A stretch of DNA of 6,889 nt from Legionella longbeachae (GCA_016191305.1 JACPOX010000012.1:1-6889); one strand, 5' to 3'. Positions 1 through 6,721 are shown, counted from the stretch's first letter. A program made the numbers and translations. The notes: generated from the sequence alone by a model not told the origin.

Positions 1-475
1 CAATAAGATGTTGTGTCCACTGAATCATTTGTGCAAGACTACTAAAAGCTCTGCTTAATACTGTATCAAAACCTTGAGCTGGGTGGTAGTTTTCAACTCG
101 AAATTGTACTATCTGGATATTTTTTAAGTTGAGTTGTCTCTTTACCTCATTCAAAAAGCGTGTTTTTTTTCCATTAGAGTCTAATAGAACAAAGTTTTTT
201 TCGGGTTGTGCCAGAGCCAGAGGAATACCCGGTAATCCCGGACCTGTGCCTACATCAATAATTTGATTGCCTTTAAGCCAAGGTAAAATAGCTAGGCTAT
301 CTAATATATGTTTATTGATCATAGATTCAAGATCACGAATAGCAGTGAGATTATACGCCAAATTCCATTTGTTAAGTAAAGATAAATAATTTGCTAATGA
401 AGCACTGAGTGCTTCTAAATCGAATTGTTGTAATCCTTCTTCGAGTAGCAATTGTATGTTCGCTTGTTCTCTCAT
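1..475 (-). CDS. rsmG: 16S rRNA (guanine-527-N7)-methyltransferase RsmG, 3' end missing
   Basis: RsmG (formerly GidB) uses S-adenosylmethionine to methylate N7 of G527 in 16S rRNA, in the cytoplasm; in other bacteria its loss gives low-level streptomycin resistance. The frame opens at the ATG at 475-473 and gives 158 codons before the window edge; the family is usually about 205-215 residues, so roughly 50 C-terminal residues lie outside. The Rossmann SAM-binding loop [10 protein letters not shown] is at residues 74-83, followed by LLDSNGKK (97-104), the acidic strand that contacts the SAM ribose in this fold, and by SRAF at 141-144, a conserved arginine patch of RsmG. The start overlaps the mnmG stop as ATGA, with only a weak Shine-Dalgarno, so translation is probably coupled to mnmG. 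The mnmG-rsmG order is widely conserved. Identification is secure; only the 3' end is unknown. Confidence 0.95.
   Translation of the reverse strand, partial: MREQANIQLLLEEGLQQFDLEALSASLANYLSLLNKWNLAYNLTAIRDLESMINKHILDSLAILPWLKGNQIIDVGTGPGLPGIPLALAQPEKNFVLLDSNGKKTRFLNEVKRQLNLKNIQIVQFRVENYHPAQGFDTVLSRAFSSLAQMIQWTQHLI
472..475 (-). other. ATGA stop-start overlap, mnmG to rsmG
   Basis: The mnmG TGA (474-472) and the rsmG ATG (475-473) share bases, a 4-base overlap that normally supports termination-reinitiation coupling. No strong Shine-Dalgarno precedes the rsmG ATG, which makes coupling more likely. Confidence 0.9.
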
Positions 476-2346
476 GCATCAATTCGCTGTTTTTTCAGAT
501 GAACTAAAAGCAAAGATAAAGCAGCGGGGGTTACGCCTGAAATACGGCCTGCTTGAGCTAAAGTAGTTGGCCTAATTTTAGTAAGTTTCTGGATTACTTC
601 ATTGGATAAGCCAGTAACTTCACTATAATTCAGTGATTCAGGTAATAGCGTATTTTCATGCTTACGCATTTTTTCTATATCTTGGTGTTGTCTTTCAATA
701 TAGCCAGCATATTTATTTTGAATTTCTATTTGCTCACTCACTTCGGGTGCTAGTTCAGGTAAGTTCAAATCATCTAACATCATTAAATGTTGGTAATTAA
801 TTTCAGGACGTTTCAGAAACTCTGAGGCTCTATTGTCATGCTGCATGGGATTTTGCAGAATATCTTTAAAAATTTCATTATGTCCCACGCGGACCCAAGT
901 AGTATTAAGCAGGGACTGAGTAGACTCTATCGCTTCGCGTTTAGCGGTAAAGTGTCGCCAACGTGTATCACCTACTAAACCTAATTCTCGACCTTTAGCG
1001 GTTAAACGTAAATCTGCATTATCTTCACGTAATAGTAAACGATATTCAGCACGCGAGGTAAACATTCGATAAGGTTCCTGAGTGCCACAAGTAATTAGAT
1101 CGTCAATAAGCACACCAATATACGCTTCGTCTCGCTTCGGACACCAAAGCTGTTTTTCTTGTACTTGCAAGGCTGCATTCATTCCTGCAATAATTCCTTG
1201 TGCTGCTGCTTCTTCATAACCAGTCGTGCCATTAATTTGGCCCGCAAAAAATAAATTGGCTATAGGCTTGGTTTGTAAAAATGAAGTCAAACCGCGTGGA
1301 TCAAAATAATCATATTCTATGGCATACCCAGGTCGCGTAATGTGGGCATTTTCAAAACCTTTAATGGTACGAACAAATTGTACCTGCACATCAAAAGGCA
1401 GACTTGTAGAAATGCCATTAGGATAGATTTCTTCTGTAGTCAAACCTTCTGGCTCGACAAAGATTTGATGAGATAATTTATCAGCGAAACGAACAATTTT
1501 ATCTTCAATTGAAGGGCAATATCGAGGACCTACTCCTTCAATCACTCCAGCATACATAGGTGATTGGTGTAAATTATTACGAATAATCTCATGCGTTGCT
1601 TCAGTTGTATGAGTAATATGGCAGGAAACTTGTTGGGGATGATCGCTTATTTGTCCTAAATAGGAAAATACAGGTATTGGCGTATCACCTGGTTGTACAG
1701 TCATTTGACTGTAATCCAAAGATCGTCTGTCAATACGTGGTGGTGTGCCTGTTTTTAAACGGCCAACAGGTAAATTAAGATCACGTAAACTCTTTGCTAA
1801 AGCAATGGAAGGAGGATCTCCGGCACGACCTCCGGCATATTGACTCATCCCAACATGAATTTTTCCTCCTAAAAATGTACCAACCGTCAAGACAACAGCA
1901 CGGGCGCGTAGGATAAAACCCATTTGAGTGACAATCCCTGTAACGCGTTCTCCTTCAATTAGTAAATCATCGACTGCTTGTTGAAACAAAGTGAGGTTTT
2001 CTTGGTTTTGCAATTGTTCGCGGATCGCTTGCCTGTAGAGAACTCTATCAGCCTGAGCACGAGTAGCACGTACAGCAGGTCCTTTGGATGCGTTAAGAGT
2101 ACGAAATTGAATTCCTGCTTTATCCGCAGCTTTTGCCATAGCACCATCTAAGGCATCAATTTCTTTTACCAAATGTCCTTTGCCAATACCGCCTATGGCT
2201 GGATTACAGGACATTTGACCTAATAGGTCCATATTATGAGTCAGCAATAAAGTTTGCACACCCATTCGAGCTGCTGCGAGGGCAGCCTCTGTGCCGGCAT
2301 GCCCACCGCCAACTACAATGACATCATATAATTTTTCAAGATTCAT
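472..2346 (-). CDS. mnmG: tRNA uridine-5-carboxymethylaminomethyl modification enzyme MnmG (GidA)
   Basis: MnmG with its partner MnmE installs the (carboxymethyl)aminomethyl group on C5 of wobble uridine 34 in certain tRNAs, using FAD, NADH and a folate one-carbon donor. Seen in the 624-residue product: the N-terminal FAD dinucleotide motif VVGGGHAG (11-18), the family signature [13 protein letters not shown] (46-58), [16 protein letters not shown] (about 86-101), the [11 protein letters not shown] segment with the conserved cysteine near residue 275, [19 protein letters not shown], and [13 protein letters not shown] (424-436). The C-terminal helical part ([19 protein letters not shown]) is the region that contacts MnmE and tRNA in the family. 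Length matches the usual 620-630. The open frame extends 8 codons further to a TTG at 2370, but I chose the ATG at 2346: related proteins begin about there, and the TTG would lie at the predicted transcription start. Its stop overlaps the rsmG start by ATGA. Confidence 0.97.
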   Translation of the reverse strand: MNLEKLYDVIVVGGGHAGTEAALAAARMGVQTLLLTHNMDLLGQMSCNPAIGGIGKGHLVKEIDALDGAMAKAADKAGIQFRTLNASKGPAVRATRAQADRVLYRQAIREQLQNQENLTLFQQAVDDLLIEGERVTGIVTQMGFILRARAVVLTVGTFLGGKIHVGMSQYAGGRAGDPPSIALAKSLRDLNLPVGRLKTGTPPRIDRRSLDYSQMTVQPGDTPIPVFSYLGQISDHPQQVSCHITHTTEATHEIIRNNLHQSPMYAGVIEGVGPRYCPSIEDKIVRFADKLSHQIFVEPEGLTTEEIYPNGISTSLPFDVQVQFVRTIKGFENAHITRPGYAIEYDYFDPRGLTSFLQTKPIANLFFAGQINGTTGYEEAAAQGIIAGMNAALQVQEKQLWCPKRDEAYIGVLIDDLITCGTQEPYRMFTSRAEYRLLLREDNADLRLTAKGRELGLVGDTRWRHFTAKREAIESTQSLLNTTWVRVGHNEIFKDILQNPMQHDNRASEFLKRPEINYQHLMMLDDLNLPELAPEVSEQIEIQNKYAGYIERQHQDIEKMRKHENTLLPESLNYSEVTGLSNEVIQKLTKIRPTTLAQAGRISGVTPAALSLLLVHLKKQRIDA

Positions 2347-2352
2347 GTCTGA

Positions 2353-2430
2353 TCGATATTTGTTTAACAAAAAGAGGAATTATACACTTTTTTATCAATT
2401 GTCCCAATAATAAGAGACAGCAAATATCGA
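2353..2430. repeat. 10-bp perfect inverted repeat flanking the mnmG promoter
   Basis: TCGATATTTG occurs at 2353-2362 and its exact reverse complement CAAATATCGA at 2421-2430. The arms are 58 bases apart and their midpoint (about 2391) falls in the spacer between the -10 and -35 hexamers. One arm is in the mnmG leader, the other upstream of the -35. This could be a pair of operator half-sites, or chance in AT-rich DNA; no regulator is identifiable. Confidence 0.4.
2379..2407 (-). promoter_or_regulatory. sigma-70 promoter for mnmG-rsmG
   Basis: Reading the minus strand, TTGGGA (2407-2402) is followed after exactly 17 bases by a perfect TATAAT (2384-2379). Transcription would start near 2372, giving a leader of about 26 bases to the mnmG ATG at 2346. 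This explains how mnmG-rsmG could be expressed independently of the upstream accessory gene. No Shine-Dalgarno sequence of quality is present before the ATG. Confidence 0.75.
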
Positions 2431-2464
2431 AGGAAACAAAAATATTAAGAAATTTCATAATTCT

Positions 2465-3346
2465 CTATATTAGTTCGAGGTTTGTACTGAATTGCTCTTT
2501 AGTATCGCTTTTCTTTTTTTTGAGAGTACTGTAAAAACGAGTAGAGGGTAACTTTGAGAGCTCCTCTTCGTTACTCTCATCTTCTAGGTCTGAATAGCCT
2601 TCTTCATTAGAAAGCGATGTATCAATTGCGCTATTTTGTTGCGCCAAGTTATCTTTGCTCAGGGAACTCAAAATTTCCAGCGGAGGCCTATATACCTTAG
2701 TTAAATAAACGCTTTTTTCAAAAAGCATTAAATCTTGGATATGTCCTTGTTCTAGGATTTCTTCCATATTTTCAAGCAAGTCGTCACAATTAAAAGTCAA
2801 AGGTACGGGTTGAGAATAGTCAGTAAAATATACAGTTTCATCACTAGTTAATTTAACTAAAATAACGTTATCAATAATCTCAATAACTTCATGCAACATG
2901 GGTTTATAATGGCCACTGTTATTTGAAATCTCTAATAAAGAGCCATTGATAAATGTTAACTGCCCTGAAAATTTAACTCTATCCCCTCCTGACAGGTGAG
3001 AATGATTTTTTGTTATCTCATTAGGTTTTACTGCATATATTTGATTGTCAGATCCAATGATGGCAATGTATTTACCCTTGCAGTCAAAGCCATTGGAATC
3101 AATAAATTTATTATTTTTGATTTGAAGCAAGTATTTTTTTCTCTCTTGATTATCCAAATATCTCTCTCTATCTTCAGGTAGAAAATCGGCTATCATTGGG
3201 ATACCAAATACTTTAGTTCGCTTCGAATAGTCTAAGAAGGTAAGGTCATTTAAACTAGTATTTAAATTTTTTCTCTTTTTAATTGATTGATTGTTTTTAG
3301 TTGGAAAAAAGCTATAAGCAGTACGAATTTCATCTTTGTTTCTCAT
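2465..3346 (-). CDS. SGHYxP-domain (plant IQM-like module) protein, candidate translocated effector
   Basis: I do not recognise a named gene. The product has 293 residues, no signal peptide and no membrane segment, and is highly polar. Residues about 62-149 align by eye, from memory, with a module found in plant IQM calmodulin-binding proteins and in diverse bacterial and fungal proteins: RYLDNQERKKY, then KGKYIAIIGSDNQIYAV (90-106), HSHLSGG (115-121), a Gly-x-Leu turn (128-130), NGSL (134-137) and SNNSGHYKP (141-149). No IQ calmodulin motif is visible. The C-terminal part has an acidic patch (248-262, including EEE at 260-262), then KKKK (276-279), and ends LELI with a leucine at -4, features reminiscent of Dot/Icm translocation signals. 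The ATG at 3346 has GGGG five bases upstream. It has its own promoter region and lower GC than mnmG (one sampled 60-base stretch about 30% versus about 52%), suggesting an acquired accessory gene. Biochemical function is unknown. Confidence 0.85.
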   Translation of the reverse strand: MRNKDEIRTAYSFFPTKNNQSIKKRKNLNTSLNDLTFLDYSKRTKVFGIPMIADFLPEDRERYLDNQERKKYLLQIKNNKFIDSNGFDCKGKYIAIIGSDNQIYAVKPNEITKNHSHLSGGDRVKFSGQLTFINGSLLEISNNSGHYKPMLHEVIEIIDNVILVKLTSDETVYFTDYSQPVPLTFNCDDLLENMEEILEQGHIQDLMLFEKSVYLTKVYRPPLEILSSLSKDNLAQQNSAIDTSLSNEEGYSDLEDESNEEELSKLPSTRFYSTLKKKKSDTKEQFSTNLELI

Positions 3347-3380
3347 TACAACCCCGATTCTATGATTAATAAAAAATCTT

Positions 3381-3413
3381 ATTGTATAATTAGTTTATTA
3401 ACTAAGCATTAAG
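3381..3413 (-). promoter_or_regulatory. Candidate PmrA-box promoter for the SGHYxP-domain gene
   Basis: On the minus strand CTTAAT (3413-3408) and GTTAAT (3402-3397) form a direct repeat with a 5-base gap, matching the known PmrA-box pattern YTTAAK-N5-YTTAAK at 11 of 12 positions. A -10-like TACAAT (3386-3381; 5 of 6 to consensus) follows 10 bases after the second half-site. There is no good -35 hexamer at 16-18 bases, as expected for an activator-dependent promoter. Transcription would start near 3374, with a leader of about 28 bases. PmrA is known to control a set of Dot/Icm effector genes in Legionella and Coxiella; its action here is inferred. AT-rich DNA makes TTAA repeats fairly common, so confidence is moderate. 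Confidence 0.5.
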
Positions 3414-3462
3414 AGGTCTGATAAATCGTCGGGTGCTCACTAAAAGTTATTCTATAGACGCA

Positions 3463-5103
3463 TTAAAGCGGGTTCATGGGAGGTAAGTTATTTGAGTCTC
3501 TCATCTGGTGCGTATTTGTTTTTTTTGTTGATTGAATACTTCGCCACAATTCATCGCCGCGCCATAAAATTGTTTCCTGGTTTTTGTATAAAGATTGTGA
3601 AAGAATTTGTACTTGCTTTTTAAAGGATGGATCTGAAGTCAAACGAGTTAAATCATTCAAGTTCAATATGGGAGCATCTGGCCAATTCAATCGTGCCCAC
3701 TCTAATAATGCATCTCGTGCACGTTGCGGTTCTCCTTGAATACATGCCTTATGAAGATCGTTTAATGCTGCTATGTATTTTCCTTTTCCTGTTTTTTTAT
3801 AATGTTTTTGATAGGCCCATAAGACTAGAGTAAAAAACCAAGCGAAAGCAAAAAGTGCAGCGATTATCCAGGCCCAATTTAATTTGACTTTTGGTGTTGC
3901 TTCATGCATTTCTTGAGTCAGAGGAGTTTCAGATAAGGAAGATTGCTTTGTATCTGCTTCAGGGGTGGTGCTTGATGGAGTCACTTCTATGATTTTTGCT
4001 GGTAAAGAGGCTGTTTCTTCTTTTCCAGTTTCCGTGTTAAACCAGGGTAATTTTAATTCTGGAATAGTCATTTTCCCTGCTTTATTAAATAAATAGGTTA
4101 CTTTAATCTGAGCGCTACCTACTAACGCTTCTTGAGCGATTTGATTTTTTTCTTTACCTTTTTCAGGATAGACATTAAAACCATCTGACTCTGCAAAATT
4201 GACGGTAGGTAAAAGTTGAGCTGGGACTCCTATTCCTTCAAGAGTTACATAACGAATTAAGGTATTGCCCTGGGTTATTGTTTGCTCCGAATTTTCATAT
4301 TGTTCTGTTAATTTAACTTCTTTTGCAGGCAACCATATCTTTGCTGAATATTCTTTAGGTATTGGTTGAATGTCTAAATTAATGCTTTTATCCTGTGCGT
4401 TCACACGTTCTGGATTAAAACCATAAATCAATGCTGTAAAAACAGGCGATTTTATTTTCAAAGGACCACTTTTTTGTGGGAAAATAGCATAATTTTGTTC
4501 CTCAACAATATAATTCACATTATTTTTTTGTGTTTTATAGCGCTTTTCTTCACCTAAAGGGATTAACAAGGCATTTTCTACTTGAGGTCCCTGGTAATCT
4601 GCATCTAAGAGATGTTTTGAATTATATAATGTTACTTTATAAATAATTTGTTGATTCACATATGGATTTTTTTTATTAACTTTTGTGGTTAAATAAATAT
4701 CTTGCTGTTGATCAGAATTATTGGGTGCAGTTTCTGTATTTGGTTGGGTACCTGTAGTTATATTAATGGGTATTGGCGTTGTATATTCCCCGCCAATGTT
4801 AATGCTTGGAATGGTTAAGTTACCTTCTTTTTGTGCTTTTAATGTAATGATCCATTCACTTGATGATTGTGTCTGACCATTGATAACTGAATAATTCATG
4901 CGTCGTTCAGTGCTTAATATAGTGAAGTTTTTTTGTAAGGGCGTCAGATCAGGAACCCCTCGGTTTTGTAAATTATCTTGAGTTAAAGTCAATTGGAATG
5001 ATTGATCCCTATTGATTTGAGATGGTTCAACTTGCGCTTGTATTTCAGCCCTAGCAATTATACTAAATAAACAAAAAAAGCTTATTATGATGAATTTTTT
5101 CAT
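3463..5103 (-). CDS. batD: BatD family protein (periplasmic, membrane-anchored)
   Basis: BatD proteins accompany the VWA proteins BatA and BatB in Bat operons, linked to aerotolerance and envelope stress; their molecular role is not established. The 546-residue product starts with a classic signal peptide (MKK, hydrophobic core, likely cleavage after ARA at 17-19). A long beta-rich periplasmic part follows, with BatD hallmarks: a VPDLTPLQKNFTIL segment near residue 50, SEWIITLKAQKEGNLTIPSI near 85-105, and a second repeat-like domain beginning around NKKNPYVNQQIIYKVTLY. One transmembrane helix is at about 410-431, followed by a basic stretch and a roughly 115-residue cytoplasmic helical tail. 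The frame stays open to a GTG at 5112, but the ATG at 5103 is preferred: GGGTGG lies five bases upstream and the ATG directly begins the signal peptide. It overlaps the batC-like stop as ATGA. It is the last gene of the bat cluster. Confidence 0.9.
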   Translation of the reverse strand: MKKFIIISFFCLFSIIARAEIQAQVEPSQINRDQSFQLTLTQDNLQNRGVPDLTPLQKNFTILSTERRMNYSVINGQTQSSSEWIITLKAQKEGNLTIPSINIGGEYTTPIPINITTGTQPNTETAPNNSDQQQDIYLTTKVNKKNPYVNQQIIYKVTLYNSKHLLDADYQGPQVENALLIPLGEEKRYKTQKNNVNYIVEEQNYAIFPQKSGPLKIKSPVFTALIYGFNPERVNAQDKSINLDIQPIPKEYSAKIWLPAKEVKLTEQYENSEQTITQGNTLIRYVTLEGIGVPAQLLPTVNFAESDGFNVYPEKGKEKNQIAQEALVGSAQIKVTYLFNKAGKMTIPELKLPWFNTETGKEETASLPAKIIEVTPSSTTPEADTKQSSLSETPLTQEMHEATPKVKLNWAWIIAALFAFAWFFTLVLWAYQKHYKKTGKGKYIAALNDLHKACIQGEPQRARDALLEWARLNWPDAPILNLNDLTRLTSDPSFKKQVQILSQSLYKNQETILWRGDELWRSIQSTKKTNTHQMRDSNNLPPMNPL

Positions 5104-5795
5104 TGATACCACCCACGTTCTCTTCGTAAATGATCACGTAAAAATTTTTCTCGCATTAATCCACCGGGATCGTCGGGTATTAAACGTAACCATTGTTCTT
5201 TAGCTTGTTGTTTTTCTCGCTCAGCCTCGGATTGTACTTTTTGATTTTGCTGCTCTTTGTTTTGCTGCTCTTTGTTTTGCTGCTCTTTGTTTTGCTGTTC
5301 TTTGTTTTGCTGCTCTTTGTTTTGCTGTTCTTTATTCTGCTGTTCTTTATTTTGCTGTTCTTTGCTTTGTTGATCTTTATTTTGTTTTTTTTCTTTATCT
5401 TTTTTAAGAAGATCTTGGATTAACTTACGATTATAAAGCGCATCTTGATTTGTAGAATTAATTGCCAATGCCTTGTCGTATGCTTTGATTGCTTCTTTGT
5501 ATTGTCCCAAATGGGCTAAAGAGTTCCCTTCATTATAATAGCCTTGTTCATTTTTCAATTTTTGGTATAACTTAGAAGCTTGCTGATAATCACCTGCTCG
5601 ATATGCTGCGGCAGCAGCCCAATCTTCGCGGGTAAAGGTTTCTTTAGCTTGTTTAAACTTACTTTTTGCCATTAAATCACGTCCTTGTTGATCGGCTGTG
5701 GACCATAAATCTTCCCAATTTAGAGAATAAGCAGACAAGGAGTATAATAAGGCAAAAAAAATCAGAATAAACTTCTTTCCATAACCTCCGATCAT
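5100..5795 (-). CDS. BatC-like TPR protein with KEQQN repeat tract
   Basis: The protein has 231 residues from the ATG at 5795. An N-terminal hydrophobic segment (about 8-23) is a signal peptide or anchor. Residues about 60-130 hold two TPR-like helical hairpins (AAAYRAGDYQQASKLYQKL; YYNEGNSLAHLGQYKEAIKAY), which suggest a protein-binding scaffold in the periplasm. A charged linker (131-139) leads into nine pentapeptide units at 140-184 (KDQQS, then KEQQN eight times), probably an extended helix or flexible spacer. The C-terminal part contains WLRLIPDDPGGLMREKFL, a signature seen at the end of VWA-TPR Bat proteins. An AAGGAG site seven bases upstream and the ATGA overlap with the batB-like stop argue against the upstream extension to 5867, which would add 24 residues lying in the batB frame. 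In many proteobacteria the VWA and TPR parts are one polypeptide; here they are separate. The symbol batC is plausible but not certain. Confidence 0.85.
   Translation of the reverse strand: MIGGYGKKFILIFFALLYSLSAYSLNWEDLWSTADQQGRDLMAKSKFKQAKETFTREDWAAAAAYRAGDYQQASKLYQKLKNEQGYYNEGNSLAHLGQYKEAIKAYDKALAINSTNQDALYNRKLIQDLLKKDKEKKQNKDQQSKEQQNKEQQNKEQQNKEQQNKEQQNKEQQNKEQQNKEQQNQKVQSEAEREKQQAKEQWLRLIPDDPGGLMREKFLRDHLRRERGWYQ
5109..5114 (-). promoter_or_regulatory. Ribosome binding site that fixes the batD start
   Basis: GGGTGG reads on the minus strand five bases before the ATG at 5103. The alternative GTG start at 5112 would sit inside this site, so the ATG is the better start. The site lies within the last codons of the preceding TPR gene. 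Confidence 0.6.
5244..5378. repeat. 15-bp tandem repeat, nine units, coding for KEQQN
   Basis: Nine head-to-tail 15-base units fill exactly 135 bases within the TPR gene. In coding sense the common unit is AAAGARCAGCAAAAY. The first translated unit is the most diverged (AAAGATCAACAAAGC), the next two have minor changes, and units four to eight differ only by GAA/GAG, with units 4-5 and 6-7 forming two identical 30-base blocks. This gradient suggests recent copy-number growth by slippage. Unit loss or gain keeps the frame. The complementary strand of this tract gives a long Leu/Phe-rich frame that is not a gene. Confidence 0.97.
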
Positions 5796-6721
5796 ACAAC
5801 GACTCCTTGCAGCCAACCCCGTCGAAATACGGGTAATAGTAACAACAAAGCAGGTATTAAGAACCAACGTCCCTCATCTCGCCAGAGCGGAATTTCATCC
5901 TCTTTACTCAGAGTAAATTCGGTTTGATTACTCGCATTCAGCCATTGATCTAAGTCAGTGGTATTGGAAGAATATTTTACCAATAGTCCTGCACCAGCAT
6001 CAGCAAAACGCTGAAATAATGGATTCAAGTTTTTATCTGCTTTGATTGGCATAATTGATGAATAAATACCCGATTCAGTTAATTTTTTTGCCAAGGCAAT
6101 TGATTTTCTGGAAGGTGAGTCTGCGGTTAACACTAAAATCTGTCCTTGATCATAACCGGCTTGTTTTATTAAATGACTTGCTTCATTTAAGGCACTATCC
6201 AGATTTTGACCAGTCACTGGCATGATATCAGGAGTTAAAGAAGAGAGTAAGGATGAAATCGTTTGCCCATCATCAGTGAGAGGAGAAACGACAAATGGCT
6301 CGCCTGTAAAAACCACCAATCCAAATTGACCTACATCTTTACGAGCAAATAAATCATGTAATTTGAATTTGGCGCGGCTTAGGCGATTAGGTGTTAAATC
6401 ATTAGTCATCATATTGTCAGACATATCCAAAACCAAAACTCTGGGTTGTATTGGTTTGTAGGTGGCTACTGGTAATTTATACCAAGCAGGTCCAGCAATA
6501 CTTAAAATCATAAATAGAATGCTAAATAGCAAACAAAGCAGGGGGCTTATTTGTCGACCGTGTCCTGTTTTTTGCTGCAGATGATTAAGCAGGTGATGAT
6601 CACAGATTTCTGACCATGCGGGTAATCGAGGTTTTTGGCGCCTTAAAATCAGGGCAAAAGCTAATAAAGGTAAAATCATTAAAAGCCACCATGGTCTTAA
6701 AAAATGAAAATTTGCGATCAT
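5792..6721 (-). CDS. batB: BatB-like von Willebrand A domain membrane protein
   Basis: Bat VWA proteins are inner-membrane proteins whose VWA domain faces the periplasm or cytoplasm side between membrane helices and is thought to mediate metal-dependent protein contacts. The 309-residue product shows FLRPWWLL at the start, membrane helices at about 10-26, 58-77 and 286-299, and a VWA domain at about 93-265. The MIDAS position reads LDMSDNM (98-104), followed by NDLTPNRLSRAK, the usual BatB continuation. The canonical DxSxS is therefore DxSxN (D99, S101, N103). The later segment DIMPVTGQNL (165-174) and LTAD (198-201) replace the common GS/GT and LTDG forms, so metal binding may be altered. 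The ATG at 6721 overlaps the batA-like stop as ATGA, and GGAAGG lies about 11 bases upstream. The end overlaps the TPR gene by ATGA. BatB is chosen over BatA from gene order and the MPVTG-type segment. Confidence 0.88.
   Translation of the reverse strand: MIANFHFLRPWWLLMILPLLAFALILRRQKPRLPAWSEICDHHLLNHLQQKTGHGRQISPLLCLLFSILFMILSIAGPAWYKLPVATYKPIQPRVLVLDMSDNMMTNDLTPNRLSRAKFKLHDLFARKDVGQFGLVVFTGEPFVVSPLTDDGQTISSLLSSLTPDIMPVTGQNLDSALNEASHLIKQAGYDQGQILVLTADSPSRKSIALAKKLTESGIYSSIMPIKADKNLNPLFQRFADAGAGLLVKYSSNTTDLDQWLNASNQTEFTLSKEDEIPLWRDEGRWFLIPALLLLLPVFRRGWLQGVVV
5803..5808 (-). promoter_or_regulatory. Strong Shine-Dalgarno that fixes the batC-like start
   Basis: AAGGAG on the minus strand lies seven bases before the ATG at 5795 and inside the 3' end of the batB-like gene. 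It is the best ribosome binding site in the window and decides the start of the TPR gene over the open frame reaching 5867. Confidence 0.75.

Noticed and set aside
1959..2147. Minus-strand 62-codon frame inside mnmG
   Set aside because: It overlaps a strongly conserved part of mnmG in another frame and has no recognisable product.
2435..2464. Possible terminator after the SGHYxP gene
   Set aside because: The minus strand has AGAATT...AATTTCT followed by a T-rich stretch, but the stem is short, bulged and AT-only, too weak to call.
2996..3181. Plus-strand 61-codon hydrophobic frame opposite the SGHYxP gene
   Set aside because: Antisense to the conserved domain of a better-supported gene; hydrophobicity follows from AT-rich complement codons.
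2465..3346. IQ calmodulin-binding motif in the SGHYxP protein
   Set aside because: No IQxxxRGxxxR-type sequence is present; only the downstream module resembles IQM proteins.
3414..3462. Possible terminator after batD
   Set aside because: CGTC and GACG could pair over a long loop, but no GC-rich stem with a following T-run exists; read-through into the next gene cannot be excluded.
3627..3833. Plus-strand 68-codon frame opposite batD
   Set aside because: Antisense to the batD membrane helix and cytoplasmic tail, with no ribosome site or family likeness.
5193..5423. Plus-strand frame coding a Leu/Phe-rich, membrane-like protein
   Set aside because: It is the complement of the KEQQN repeat tract in the TPR gene; composition is fully explained by the repeat and there is no supporting context.
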